Shown: positions 26,669-36,212 of the stretch, in pieces
How positions within the stretch are numbered: position 1 is the first letter of the stretch
How the letters are laid out: each line of letters starts with the position of its first letter
NCBI GenBank assembly: GCA_022452285.1
Contig: JAKUNG010000001.1
Span: 1 to 64,000 of the forward strand
Source of the DNA: Terriglobia bacterium
Lineage (GTDB): Bacteria; Acidobacteriota; Terriglobia; Versatilivoradales; Versatilivoraceae
Reading direction: 5' to 3'
DNA: 64,000 nt
The notes under the pieces: model-generated
Seen by the model: only the letters and a program-made list of their open reading frames with translations
What the model was told of the DNA's origin: nothing
Databases searched by the model: none
Translations under genes and position numbers: made by a program

Positions 26669-27763
26669 ATGGGTTTATTAAAAAAAAATGGCAGTCTTAA
26701 CGAAAAGGAAATTCTTGATGCTTTAAGTAGTATTAATGATCCCGACTTAAAACAGGATGTTGTCAGCCTTGGTTCAGTTAATAATCTTAAAATAGATACT
26801 GGAAAAGTGTCATTGACAATTAAACTAACAAATCCAGCTTGTCTTGTTAAGGACCAGATAAAAATAGAAGCGGAGAATGCTGTTAAAAAATTGAATGGAG
26901 TCACTAATGTTTCTGTTTCGATAGACTTTGAAGTAACCAGCCAAGTATCCGGTAATACTCCTAACCTAATTCCTAATGTACGTAATACAATTGCTGTAGC
27001 CAGTGGAAAAGGAGGTGTTGGCAAATCAACCGTAGCAGCTAATTTAGCATCAGCTTTGATGAAATGTGGAGCCAAAGTAGGACTAATGGATGCAGATGTT
27101 TATGGACCTAGTATTCCAACTTTGATGGGTGACTCTCAAAAGCCTCAGATCACTGAAAACAGAATTATTCCTCCAGTTATTCATAACGTTAAAATGATTT
27201 CCATGGGGTATTTCCTTCCTAAAGAAGAGGCTGTTATATGGAGAGGCCCAATGTTACACAAAATGATTCAACAATTTCTGGGAGAAGTAGAATGGGGAGA
27301 TCTGGATTATTTAGTGATTGATCTTCCTCCTGGAACCGGGGATATCCAGTTGAGCCTTTGCCAAACAATTCCTCTAACAGGGGCCGTAATTGTTTCAACG
27401 CCCCAAGATTTAGCTTTAAAAGTAGCTTCCAAAGCCATTGCAATGTTTAAAAAATTGAATACCCCTATTTTAGGTCTTGTTGAAAACATGAGTTTTTATC
27501 TATGTTCTCATTGTGGGAAAAGAGACGATATTTTTGGTCATGGTGGTACTCAAAACGCCAGCCAAGAACTAAAACTGCCTTTTTTAGGAGAAATCCCACT
27601 CAGCACAGAAATTCGTCGTAACAGTGATGATGGATATCCAACTGCTCTTACTGAAAATCCTTATAGTACGGCATTTCAATCAATTGCTAACTCTGTTGCA
27701 TCCCAGATTAGCATTACTAATTACCGTGCGAGTAATATACCTAGTATTGAAATATCTAACTAA
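26669..27763 (+). CDS. mrp: Mrp/ApbC (NBP35-like) iron-sulfur carrier ATPase
   Basis: A 364-aa protein with an N-terminal MIP18/DUF59 domain (about 1-85) and a ParA/MinD-type P-loop domain starting at ASGKGGVGKSTVAANLASAL (about residue 111). The deviant Walker A with two lysines, VIDLPPGTGD (Walker B) and the cluster-binding C-x2-C in YLCSHCGKRDDIFG (about 279-282) identify Mrp/ApbC, which carries 4Fe-4S clusters to apoproteins in the cytoplasm. The ATG at 26669 follows a strong SD (AAAGGAG), favoured over a TTG one codon upstream. A DUF971 gene follows, a common Mrp partner. Confidence 0.94.
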   Translation: MGLLKKNGSLNEKEILDALSSINDPDLKQDVVSLGSVNNLKIDTGKVSLTIKLTNPACLVKDQIKIEAENAVKKLNGVTNVSVSIDFEVTSQVSGNTPNLIPNVRNTIAVASGKGGVGKSTVAANLASALMKCGAKVGLMDADVYGPSIPTLMGDSQKPQITENRIIPPVIHNVKMISMGYFLPKEEAVIWRGPMLHKMIQQFLGEVEWGDLDYLVIDLPPGTGDIQLSLCQTIPLTGAVIVSTPQDLALKVASKAIAMFKKLNTPILGLVENMSFYLCSHCGKRDDIFGHGGTQNASQELKLPFLGEIPLSTEIRRNSDDGYPTALTENPYSTAFQSIANSVASQISITNYRASNIPSIEISN

Positions 27764-27812
27764 AGCCAAGTGAAAGAGTAACTTTGATCTTTTATTGCAT
27801 CTAGACTCCCAT

Positions 27813-28169
27813 ATGATGAATCAACCTCTAGAAATTATCCCAACCTCCATTAAGCTTTCAGCAGATGGTGGTGTAACCATTCAGTGGACTGATTTACATA
27901 TGGCAACATATCCTTATGCATATCTGCGAAGACATTGTCCCTGTGCTATGTGCCGGGACAATCCTCCTGTCGTTAAAACCTCTCCTGATCCCTTTCCTAT
28001 CTTGGGCAAAAATCCAAACCCGATTAAGACAACTGGGGCAACACCAGTCGGTCGTTATGCTATTCAATTCCAATGGAATGATGGACATTCTGAGGGCATC
28101 TACTCCTATGCTTATTTACGTGAAATATGTCCTTGTGCAGATTGTCAAAAGAGTAATTCCACAGGCTGA
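27813..28169 (+). CDS. DUF971 (GBBH-like N-terminal domain) protein
   Basis: A 118-aa protein with the DUF971 pattern: W-rich first strand region, then AYLRRHCPCAMCRD and a near-repeat AYLREICPCADCQK at the C-terminus. Each copy has a CPCAxC motif, so two Cys clusters are available for zinc or Fe-S binding. DUF971 proteins often sit beside mrp and are thought to help Fe-S cluster delivery. Start is uncertain: ATG at 27813 or 27816, while a TTG at 27795 would add six codons. It converges on rlmD. Confidence 0.85.
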   Translation: MMNQPLEIIPTSIKLSADGGVTIQWTDLHMATYPYAYLRRHCPCAMCRDNPPVVKTSPDPFPILGKNPNPIKTTGATPVGRYAIQFQWNDGHSEGIYSYAYLREICPCADCQKSNSTG

Positions 28170-28247
28170 TTTTTTAGGGAATTATATTTTCTGCAGTTGC
28201 TGTAGCCATTCTAAAACTGTCTTAATGAGAAAAACATTATATCTTAC

Positions 28248-29576
28248 TTAAATTCTATTCAACTTAACGACTGTTTCTAGATGGTGACTTTGGGGGAATA
28301 AATCTAGGATCTTTAGTTTGCTAATACAATAACCGCCTTGTAGAAGGCCTGCTAAGTCTCTTGCTAATGTAGAAGGATCACAAGAAACATAAATAATTCT
28401 AGGAACATTTAGTTTGCATATCTTTTGCACTGTTGATTGCTCCAAACCACTACGGGGTGGATCTAAAAGTATTAAATCTATGTCCTTTGGTTTCAGACTA
28501 TTCAAACTGAGAAAGCCATCCACCTCCATTTTAAATAGACGACAATTATTAATATTGTTCTGTTTAATATTACTTTTAAAATCTTCAATTGCTGAAGGAT
28601 TGTTATCCACAGCTAAAACCTCACTAAACATTTCTGCTAAAGGTATTGAAAAGAATCCTACCCCACAAAAAAGATCTATGGCTTGTTTGCCCTTTGTTCC
28701 ATTAACAACGTTCTCAGCTAAGGTATTGAGCATGTAATCATTTATCTGAAAAAAGGACCCTGAACTTACCTTGAATTTCCAGCCTCTTACTACTTTTGTA
28801 ACAAAACCTGGCCCTAAAACTGACAACTTCTGCTTTTGTGATCTAGATAAAATGATGCTGATCTTTTGGTGATTCCAACCAAGAGATTGATTTAAAAGAG
28901 CACGTCTTAATGAATTAAGATTTCGGGTCTTAGGTTTCACTCTTAAGTCAACTAGTATGTCCCGCTTGTCGCCTTGGAAAATTTCAACTTCAATAAGATT
29001 TCTGAATTCAAATGGCAAGTCTTCAAGATTTTTTTTTAGTAAAGGAAGTACGTTCCAAAGAGAATTTTTTGCTATCCAACAGTGGTTTATAGAACAAAGT
29101 CGATGGGAAGAAGGAAAATAAAAACCCCAAGATATTTTTTTCCTTTCCCAGAGAACTTTCAGTTTAATCCTGTTTCGATACAATGATGGAGGTGATGGGA
29201 TTAATTCAATTTGTTCTTTAGGGAAATCGATCTTGTTGACATGAATCATTGCATCCCACAATATATCCCTCTTGCTCAAAAGTTGTTTTTCATACTTAAT
29301 TTGCTGGAAGTCACACCCCCCACATCTTCCAAAATAAGAACAAAGGGGACTATTACGCTGGGTTGAAGCCTCCAAAAGGTCACTTTGGATAGCTTCCATA
29401 TAACTTCCTTTATCAACTACTCTTCTCACCTGAAGCTTGTCACCCGGAACCGCCAACGGAATGAATACAGCTTTCCTATTGATAAAACCTATTCCATTTC
29501 CGCCAGGAATGATTCTTTCTACAGTCACAACAAAGTTTTTCTGAGTTAATCGGTTAGGAAGGAAGGCAGACATCAT
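28248..29576 (-). CDS. rlmD: 23S rRNA (uracil-5-)-methyltransferase RlmD / TrmA-family
   Basis: A 442-aa class I RNA methyltransferase. An N-terminal TRAM domain (VERIIPGGNGIGFINRKAVFIP) is followed by Fe-S ligands CSYFGRCGGC (C-x5-C-x2-C) plus a later Cys in the HRLCSINHC segment, then the methyltransferase domain with AIDLFCGVGFFSIPLA, LLDPPRSGLE and catalytic VSCDPSTLARDL, and the terminal DLFPQSHHLETVVKL. It methylates U1939 (RlmD) or U747/U1939 (RlmCD) in 23S rRNA; the two cannot be separated here. Last gene of the minus-strand block. Confidence 0.92.
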   Translation of the reverse strand: MMSAFLPNRLTQKNFVVTVERIIPGGNGIGFINRKAVFIPLAVPGDKLQVRRVVDKGSYMEAIQSDLLEASTQRNSPLCSYFGRCGGCDFQQIKYEKQLLSKRDILWDAMIHVNKIDFPKEQIELIPSPPSLYRNRIKLKVLWERKKISWGFYFPSSHRLCSINHCWIAKNSLWNVLPLLKKNLEDLPFEFRNLIEVEIFQGDKRDILVDLRVKPKTRNLNSLRRALLNQSLGWNHQKISIILSRSQKQKLSVLGPGFVTKVVRGWKFKVSSGSFFQINDYMLNTLAENVVNGTKGKQAIDLFCGVGFFSIPLAEMFSEVLAVDNNPSAIEDFKSNIKQNNINNCRLFKMEVDGFLSLNSLKPKDIDLILLDPPRSGLEQSTVQKICKLNVPRIIYVSCDPSTLARDLAGLLQGGYCISKLKILDLFPQSHHLETVVKLNRI

Positions 29577-29617
29577 TTTATTGAGTTTTACCTTAACTTA
29601 ACTTTCTAAGACTCCAT

Positions 29618-30340
29618 TTAATTCATCGGAAGATAAAATAGACTCAGGCGAGGAATACTAAAAGACTCTAACATTTTTTTGCGCATCATTTTGTTTTCCA
29701 ACATTACAATGTATTCTGGATTTAAAGTCCTTTTATGTCGACTGATTTCCTGAGAAATTTCCTTTTTCAGTTCAAAAGCAGTTTTTTCCGACATCAAAGA
29801 AAAAATACTTGCCATAATCCGATCTTCCAGAGTACTTAGTCTCAATTCAAGTTCTTCATAGTTAATTGAAGATTCATTCTTAACCTCTAAAATAATGGAT
29901 TCAATAGAAGCAGTTACCTCTTTAAGAACCTTGATGAACCTTCTTTCATTAGAATATTTGGGATTACTAACTAGAACAGTTAAATCCTGTCTAGACTTGG
30001 CAAGTAGTTCAGACAAGTTTTGCCTATCTGTCAGCTCTGTCGATTCAATTAACTTAGGAGACTCTATTTTACCCTGATCATTTAATTTTTGTTTTTCGTG
30101 CTCAGCTATAATCGTCTGGGTACAATAAGATAGTGAATTAATTTTTCTTGTTCTCCCTTTATTTTTGGAGTGTCTTTCAAAGGCCATATCTATTCCTCTC
30201 AAGACTATTTTTAAAGGAATACCAACTTCCTGAAGTGATTCAATTAATGACCAATCCAAGGGTGAGAGCGGCTGAATCTTTCCTCTGCATTTCTGAAAGT
30301 GTTCTTCAATCTCAGTAAAGTAGTTGAAATAATTCTCCAT
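29618..30340 (-). CDS. Conserved hypothetical protein, helical, between coaX and rlmD
   Basis: A 240-aa soluble protein beginning ENYFNYFTEIEEHFQKCRG and continuing PLSPLDWSLIESLQEVGIPL and VLRGIDMAFERH. I associate this opening (NYFTEIEE, SPLDWALIE, GIDRAF) with conserved hypothetical proteins of Acidobacteria, often near coaX; that is recollection only. The C-terminal two thirds are charged and helical (long E/K/L-rich stretches, likely coiled coil at about 85-190). No enzyme motif is visible. It lies 4 bp after coaX, so it is co-translated with it. Confidence 0.75.
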   Translation of the reverse strand: MENYFNYFTEIEEHFQKCRGKIQPLSPLDWSLIESLQEVGIPLKIVLRGIDMAFERHSKNKGRTRKINSLSYCTQTIIAEHEKQKLNDQGKIESPKLIESTELTDRQNLSELLAKSRQDLTVLVSNPKYSNERRFIKVLKEVTASIESIILEVKNESSINYEELELRLSTLEDRIMASIFSLMSEKTAFELKKEISQEISRHKRTLNPEYIVMLENKMMRKKMLESFSIPRLSLFYLPMN

Positions 30341-30344
30341 TTTT

Positions 30345-31115
30345 CTATAGGTGGTTCTTTTTATGAATCAGACGAAGCCCTTCAAGGGTTAAATGGGAAT
30401 CAACCTGTTGGATATGTTTTGTTGCTGGACCAAGAAGGGCTGCCTGACCTCCAGTAGCAACTACTACAATCTCCGAGGTTCCCAAATCTTCTATCATTTT
30501 CTCTAATACTCCATCGACTAAACCAACATAACCATAATAAAGACCGGACTGTATACTAGCCACTGTCGAAGTGCCAATGACTTTCAGGGGAACCTTAACT
30601 TCTACCCTTGGAAGCCTTGCCGTACTCAGAAACAGTGCTTCGGCAGAAATAGTAGGTCCTGGGCAAATAATCCCTCCGAGATACTCTCCATTTTTTGAAA
30701 TAACATCGAAAGTTGTTGCTGTTCCAAAATCGACTACAATGCAAGGCCCTCCATATTTATCAAAAGCTGCAACTGCATTGACAATTCTATCAGCACCTAC
30801 ATCTGAAGGATTGTCATATAGCACAGACATACCAGTTTTCACGCCAGGCTCAACAAATAAGGGATCAATCTTAAAATATTTGACAGCCATTTTTTGGAGA
30901 ATACTATTAAGTGTAGGTACTACAGAAGCAATGACAATATCTGAAATTTTTGTGGGATCAAGTCCAGATAGAGTAAACAAATTTCGTGCTAGGATCCCAT
31001 ATTCATCAGCCGATTGTTGTGTTTTAGTTTCTAAACGCCAGTTATATTGAAGAGTTTCTCCCTCATATACGCCTAATACTGTATTGGTGTTACCAATATC
31101 AATTACAAGTAACAT
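30345..31115 (-). CDS. coaX: Type III pantothenate kinase
   Basis: A 256-aa ASKHA-fold kinase: phosphate 1 motif DIGNTNTVLG at the N-terminus, DNPSDVGADRIVNAVAAFDKY and VVDFGTATTFDVIS in the middle, and ATGGQAALLG near the end. It phosphorylates pantothenate, the first step of CoA synthesis, and type III enzymes are not feedback-inhibited by CoA. Length is normal. It lies 79 bp after birA and 4 bp before the conserved hypothetical gene. The birA-coaX order is common in many bacteria. Confidence 0.95.
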   Translation of the reverse strand: MLLVIDIGNTNTVLGVYEGETLQYNWRLETKTQQSADEYGILARNLFTLSGLDPTKISDIVIASVVPTLNSILQKMAVKYFKIDPLFVEPGVKTGMSVLYDNPSDVGADRIVNAVAAFDKYGGPCIVVDFGTATTFDVISKNGEYLGGIICPGPTISAEALFLSTARLPRVEVKVPLKVIGTSTVASIQSGLYYGYVGLVDGVLEKMIEDLGTSEIVVVATGGQAALLGPATKHIQQVDSHLTLEGLRLIHKKNHL

Positions 31116-31194
31116 TTTTTATTATCCTATCTGCTAATTTTAATGTCCTTACTATTTTATTATTAAGTACAATTCCAAAACATAAGATTTTTTC

Positions 31195-32001
31195 TTAGGA
31201 CCTTGTAACCTTCTTGCCCCATTCAACTATGTCACCTGCCAATACCTCTTCAACCCATCCCTCTCCTCTCTTTACCAGCAGTGCTCCCTGTTCACCTAAA
31301 CCCTGTGTAATACCCTGAAAAGAGCGATCCATCTGTTTAACGACAACCCACCGATCTTCTGCATACGAGGATTTCTTCACCCAAAGATCGAGAAGAGGTT
31401 TGATTTTTTGATCTAAAAAACCAAAATAAAAAGGTTCAAAGCAATTCAAGATTTCTGCTAATAATTGACTCCGGGAAATCTCTTGTCCCGTCTGCTGGAA
31501 TAGTGTTGATGCTGTCTTAGATATTTCTTTAGGAACAACTTTTGTATTAACATTGATTCCTATACCAACTATTAAATACTTAACCTCACCAAATTCTGTT
31601 CTTACCTCACTTAAAATTCCACAGCACTTTTTACCATTAACAAGAAGATCATTAGGCCATTTAAGATCTGGTTTCAATCCTGAAATTTTTTCAACGGCAT
31701 TACCAACAGCTATTCCCAATATCAAACTCAAACAGGATAAATTATTTAGAGGGGCATCAGGGCGTAAAACTAGAGAAAAACAGAGATCCTTTCCTTTTTG
31801 AGAAAACCAGGAACGACCTAATCTTCCTCGCCCATGAGTCTGATGTTCCGCAACTACCATCGTACCTTCAGGTGCCCCGTCAGTGGCTAGTTGATCGGCA
31901 ATGTCATTCGTGGAATCCAATTGAAAATAATGATGAATGGGTTTACCCAATCGTTTAGAATCCAATTGGCTTTCAATAATAGAAGGTGACAGTAAATCCA
32001 T
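31195..32001 (-). CDS. birA: Biotin--[acetyl-CoA-carboxylase] ligase (class I, no DNA-binding domain)
   Basis: A 268-aa ligase with HGRGRLGRSWFSQKG (biotinyl-AMP site) and KWPNDLLVNGKKCCGILSE (catalytic Lys region), plus the small C-terminal SH3-like domain. The N-terminus lacks the helix-turn-helix of bifunctional BirA, so it biotinylates acetyl-CoA carboxylase without repressing biotin genes. The ATG at 32001 has an SD-like GGAAG; a TTG six codons upstream is the alternative. Confidence 0.93.
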   Translation of the reverse strand: MDLLSPSIIESQLDSKRLGKPIHHYFQLDSTNDIADQLATDGAPEGTMVVAEHQTHGRGRLGRSWFSQKGKDLCFSLVLRPDAPLNNLSCLSLILGIAVGNAVEKISGLKPDLKWPNDLLVNGKKCCGILSEVRTEFGEVKYLIVGIGINVNTKVVPKEISKTASTLFQQTGQEISRSQLLAEILNCFEPFYFGFLDQKIKPLLDLWVKKSSYAEDRWVVVKQMDRSFQGITQGLGEQGALLVKRGEGWVEEVLAGDIVEWGKKVTRS

Positions 32002-32309
32002 AGCTTCCAGTAACAGCAAGAATTTTCAAAACTTGTTTTTCAGTCAAAACTGATACTTAAAAATAAACTAACAGCTAATCTGCTTTAGAGTATGAAACAT
32101 CACAAAACATCATTAAACTTTTCGAAAGAAGTAAAAAATTAGAAATTGCGGAAGTAATTAAATACTTTCGCAACGGAATTGCAAGTTAGAGCTAAATCAT
32201 CTTTCCTATTATTTAATTTAGATTGTCTAATTCTTGGGAGTTTTCCTACAAATATTTTCTAACCGACAATTTGATTTTAAAAAGGAACTTTTAATAATAG
32301 GAAATGAAA
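32002..32309. other. Gap between nadC and birA with a stem-loop
   Basis: 308 bp, AT rich, with no coding frame worth calling. The only structure is a 10-bp stem (one G-T pair) at 32147-32156 and 32163-32172 with a 6-nt loop; read on the minus strand it follows nadC and is trailed by a T-rich stretch, so it may end the valS-nadC transcript, although the T-run is interrupted. Confidence 0.45.
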
Positions 32310-33164
32310 TCAAAGAGGTTTATCTAACCTAAAGACCAGACTAATATCTGCTGCTTTAACTGAATGAGTTAGGGCTCCTACTGAAATAAAATCTACCCCA
32401 CAATTTACATAGTCAGCAATGTTTCCAAGATCAATATTCCCAGAAACTTCCAAACGTGCTCTACCGTTAACTTCAGAAACACAACTCCTAACCTCATTTG
32501 GAGTCATATTATCTAAAAGAATCACTTCTACTGATGTCTTTAAAGCATCTTTTAATTCCTGTAGGTTTGAGACCTCTACTTCAATTTTCTGTAAATGACC
32601 AATCCTATTACGAACTCGCTGCACAGCTTCTTGAATACTTCCTGCTGCCCTTATGTGATTATCCTTTATTAGGATTCCATCATAAAGACCCCATCTATGG
32701 TTATGTGCTCCCCCTATCCGAACAGCATATTTCTCTACCAAACGCAAACCAGGAGTGGTTTTTCGAGTGTCTAAAATTAAGATCTCTGTCCCTTGCACAG
32801 CTTGAACAAATTGTCTAGTCTGGGTAGCGATACCACAGAGTCGCTGAAGAAAATTAAGAGCAACTCTTTCCCCAGTTAGTAGTAGATTTGCAGGACCAAA
32901 AATAGAACCTATAATAGAACCTTTTGAAACTAATTCTCCTTCTTTGAAGTGACTTTTAGAGCTGAATTGAGGAGACAACATCTGAAAAACTTCTGTTACC
33001 AATGGCCAACCAGCTAGAACTAATTCAGATTTAGCTAAAAAGTCTGCTTGACCCTTAACTGAAGAGTCGAGAATGCATTCAGTAGTAGCATCACCATGGC
33101 CCTGATCTTCCTTTAAAGCCCAACGAAGTATCATCCTAATATTTTGAAGATTTAATTTAACCAT
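32310..33164 (-). CDS. nadC: Nicotinate-nucleotide pyrophosphorylase (carboxylating)
   Basis: A 284-aa quinolinate phosphoribosyltransferase. Key blocks are EDQGHGDATTE near the N-terminus, LNFLQRLCGIAT, ILDTRKTTPGLRLVEKYAV (PRPP/quinolinate binding), GGAHNHRWGLYDGILIKDNHI, and the barrel end VDFISVGALTHSV. It makes NaMN from quinolinate and PRPP for NAD synthesis. nadA and nadB are not in the window. It follows valS by 61 bp; nadC next to birA and coaX is a frequent arrangement of cofactor genes. Confidence 0.95.
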   Translation of the reverse strand: MVKLNLQNIRMILRWALKEDQGHGDATTECILDSSVKGQADFLAKSELVLAGWPLVTEVFQMLSPQFSSKSHFKEGELVSKGSIIGSIFGPANLLLTGERVALNFLQRLCGIATQTRQFVQAVQGTEILILDTRKTTPGLRLVEKYAVRIGGAHNHRWGLYDGILIKDNHIRAAGSIQEAVQRVRNRIGHLQKIEVEVSNLQELKDALKTSVEVILLDNMTPNEVRSCVSEVNGRARLEVSGNIDLGNIADYVNCGVDFISVGALTHSVKAADISLVFRLDKPL

Positions 33165-33225
33165 GGTTCAAAATCTTTAAAGCAAGAATCCCAATACAAA
33201 AATAACCTAGAAAAGCTAACTACAG

Positions 33226-35895
33226 TTAATTTAAATGCTCTCTTAACCTATTCAATTTTTCTTTAAACTGAGCAAGCCTATTCTGATTGAGCTCCACCAC
33301 CTTTGTTGGAGCATTAGAAATGAATTCGGGATTTTTTAATCGCTCCTCAATAGGCAACATTTCCTTTTCAACCTTAGCAACTTCCTTTTTAATTCTTTCC
33401 CTTTCTAATTTAGGATCCATTATTTGATCTAATGGAATTTCGATATCCACACCACAAGCAAGTGACCGCACAGAATGGGCTTTATCTTTTTCAAGAGAAG
33501 TTAAAACTTTAATTTCATTACAACGTGTTAAATTATTTATAATAAACTTGTTATCTACAAGAAGTTTGCGTTTCTCGTTGTGATCTGTAGCTAGATTTAC
33601 TGAGATTTTTTTTCGAGGCTCGAGTTTTATTTCTGCCCTGAGGTTGCGGATCTTTGTAATGACATCTTGAAGAATAACAACTCGAGATTCAGCAGTATTA
33701 TCAACCCAATCCTCATTGCCTACTGGAAAACTTTCAGTCGCCAAAGAAATCCCTTGTTTAGATGTACGCTGCCAAAGCTCTTCTGTGATAAAGGGCATGA
33801 AGGGATGCATTAGTTTCAGAGATTGATCTAAAACAACCATTAAAGTTTGGTAGGAAATTTGATCATTAACATCTTTCTGTTTAGCAACAATTTTGGGTTT
33901 AATAAATTCAATATACCAGTCACATAATTCTCCCCAGAAAAAATGATAAATTGACTGACACGCTTCATGAAAGCGAAAAGACCCTAATTCTTCATTAACT
34001 TGATTGATAACTCTGTTCAAACGAGAAAGGATCCATCGATCAATTAGGTTTAACTCCTCCCTATTCTTCTGACTTAATTTGGTCGTTGCAACATCAAACC
34101 CTTTTGGAAGTTGGGCTCGAATGTCACTTTGATTCATTAGAACTAAACGAAAAGCGTTCCAAATCTTGTTGGTAAAGGACCTATAGCTAAGAAGCTTATC
34201 AGTTGAAAGACTAATATCTGTCCCTGGAGCTGCCATAACTGCTAGGGTAAACCGAACAGCGTCAGTTCCATATTGATCCATGAGATCCAATGGGTCAATC
34301 ACATTACCTTTGGACTTACTCATCTTCTTTCCTTCAGCATCCCTAACCAAGCTATTAATATAAACAGTTTGAAATGGGGCTTTCCCGGTAAACTTCAATC
34401 CAGACATAATCATCCGGGCAACCCAAAAAAAGATAATGTCAAATCCTGTAATTAACACTGAGGTCGGATAAAACTTTTTAAAATCCTCTGTTTCCTCTGG
34501 CCAACCAAGAGTAGAAAAAGGCCACAAACCAGAACTAAACCAAGTATCCAGTACATCCGTTTCTTCACGCAAAGTTTTGGAAGAGCATTCTGAACATTTT
34601 GCTGGTTTATTTCGTTCTACATTTACTTTTCCACAAGCATCACAGTACCAAGCTGGAATACGATGTCCCCACCACAATTGACGAGAAATACACCAGTCCT
34701 TAATATTGTGCATCCACTCAAAGTAAGTTTTTGTCCAGTTTTCAGGAATAAAGGACACTTGTCCTTCTTCAATTGCACGAATAGCCGGTTCTGCAAGCGG
34801 TTTGATCTTAACAAACCATTGGGTAGAAAGGAGCGGTTCAACTATATTTTTGCATCGTTCACATCTACCAACATTGTGAGTGTGTTCTTTAATCTCTTTT
34901 ATCAATCCTTTTTGTTCTAACTCACTCACTATCTGATTTCGACAAATTAATCGATCTAACCCCTTAAATCGCCCTGCTGCATCCTTCATGGAACCATCTT
35001 CGTTTATTAAGGAAATTTGATCCAGATCATGACGCATACCTATTTCAAAATCATTGGGATCATGAGCTGGCGTTACTTTAACTAATCCAGTCCCAAATTC
35101 TGGATCTACAAAAGAATCCTCAATAATCGGTATTTTTCGGTCAACGAGTGGGACTCTAACATTCTTACCAACTAGGTCAGAATGACGAGTATCTTTTGGG
35201 TTTAATGCAACGGCTGTATCTCCAAGCATAGTTTCTGGACGAGTTGTAGCAATCGAAACATACCCGGATTCTCCTTCAATTGGATAGCAGATATAATATA
35301 GTTTTCCTGGGGTAGGCTCTGGTTTAACCTCTAAATCAGAAAGAGCTGTCTGACATCGAACACACCAGTTAATTAGTCGTTTTCCCCGATAGATCAATCC
35401 TTCCTGATACAACCGAACAAAAACTTCTTTAACCGCTTTTGACAAGCCTTTATCTAAAGTGAATCGTTCTCGAGTCCAGTCACAAGAACCACCTAATCGA
35501 CGTAATTGTTTCAAAATAGTATTTCCGCTTTGTTCCTTCCATGCCCAGATTTTTTTCTCGAAAGCCTCACGTCCTAAATCATGTCTAGTCTTACCTTCTG
35601 CTTCAAGTTGACGTTCCACAACATTTTGGGTGGCAATACCAGCATGGTCAGTTCCTGGGAGCCACAGTGTATTAAAGCCCTGCATCCTACGCCAACGGAC
35701 AATAATGTCGTGGAGTGTATAGACCAACATATGTCCCATATGAAGGGACCCAGTCACATTAGGGGGGGGGATAACAATAACAAAAGAGGGTTTAGTTGAT
35801 TGAGCATTAGCTACAAAAAGACCTTCTTTCTCCCAGAAATCCATCCAGTGCTTTTCCACCTGTTTAGCATCATAAATTTTAGAAATTTCAGTCAT
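33226..35895 (-). CDS. valS: Valyl-tRNA synthetase
   Basis: An 889-aa class Ia synthetase with HMGHM (HIGH motif, in PNVTGSLHMGHM), the CP1 editing domain (TTRPETMLGDTAVA), KMSKSKGN (KMSKS loop), a zinc-binding pair of Cys clusters (CERCKN and CDACGK with CSECS), and the C-terminal coiled-coil arm of ValRS (residues about 825-889). No T-box leader was found upstream. First gene of the nadC-birA-coaX direction. ATG start; the upstream 317 bp should carry its promoter. Confidence 0.97.
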   Translation of the reverse strand: MTEISKIYDAKQVEKHWMDFWEKEGLFVANAQSTKPSFVIVIPPPNVTGSLHMGHMLVYTLHDIIVRWRRMQGFNTLWLPGTDHAGIATQNVVERQLEAEGKTRHDLGREAFEKKIWAWKEQSGNTILKQLRRLGGSCDWTRERFTLDKGLSKAVKEVFVRLYQEGLIYRGKRLINWCVRCQTALSDLEVKPEPTPGKLYYICYPIEGESGYVSIATTRPETMLGDTAVALNPKDTRHSDLVGKNVRVPLVDRKIPIIEDSFVDPEFGTGLVKVTPAHDPNDFEIGMRHDLDQISLINEDGSMKDAAGRFKGLDRLICRNQIVSELEQKGLIKEIKEHTHNVGRCERCKNIVEPLLSTQWFVKIKPLAEPAIRAIEEGQVSFIPENWTKTYFEWMHNIKDWCISRQLWWGHRIPAWYCDACGKVNVERNKPAKCSECSSKTLREETDVLDTWFSSGLWPFSTLGWPEETEDFKKFYPTSVLITGFDIIFFWVARMIMSGLKFTGKAPFQTVYINSLVRDAEGKKMSKSKGNVIDPLDLMDQYGTDAVRFTLAVMAAPGTDISLSTDKLLSYRSFTNKIWNAFRLVLMNQSDIRAQLPKGFDVATTKLSQKNREELNLIDRWILSRLNRVINQVNEELGSFRFHEACQSIYHFFWGELCDWYIEFIKPKIVAKQKDVNDQISYQTLMVVLDQSLKLMHPFMPFITEELWQRTSKQGISLATESFPVGNEDWVDNTAESRVVILQDVITKIRNLRAEIKLEPRKKISVNLATDHNEKRKLLVDNKFIINNLTRCNEIKVLTSLEKDKAHSVRSLACGVDIEIPLDQIMDPKLERERIKKEVAKVEKEMLPIEERLKNPEFISNAPTKVVELNQNRLAQFKEKLNRLREHLN

Positions 35896-36212
35896 AAAGA
35901 TTCAAAAAGCTACCAAAAATATCTAATTTTAGGTCAATAGCCTACACAGTTATAAGAAACTCCAGTGGAATATTCTAGTATTCTTAGGACAGTAAAAGTG
36001 TAGGGAAACGAGCTAGGAACAGGTATTTTTTATGAGTCTGCCGGGAACTGACCCTTAGTGAATTTCTTTAAACTTTCTGAAAATCCCTAGTTTAAATCCA
36101 CTAAAGATAAAGAATAACTTTTCAGAAAAAATTATCCTGCCCCTTAAAATAAAACCAAAACTAACATCGAGCAGTACTGCCAATCTTTGAATTAAGACTG
36201 CACAAATCATAT
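35896..36212. other. Intergenic region upstream of valS
   Basis: 317 bp of AT-rich DNA between valS and the bamD-like gene, both on the minus strand. I looked for a T-box specifier/antiterminator and found none, and see no open frame or terminator that convinces. Confidence 0.5.

Noticed and set aside
35896-36212. T-box riboswitch upstream of valS
   Set aside because: No T-box sequence or paired specifier stem was found on the minus strand.
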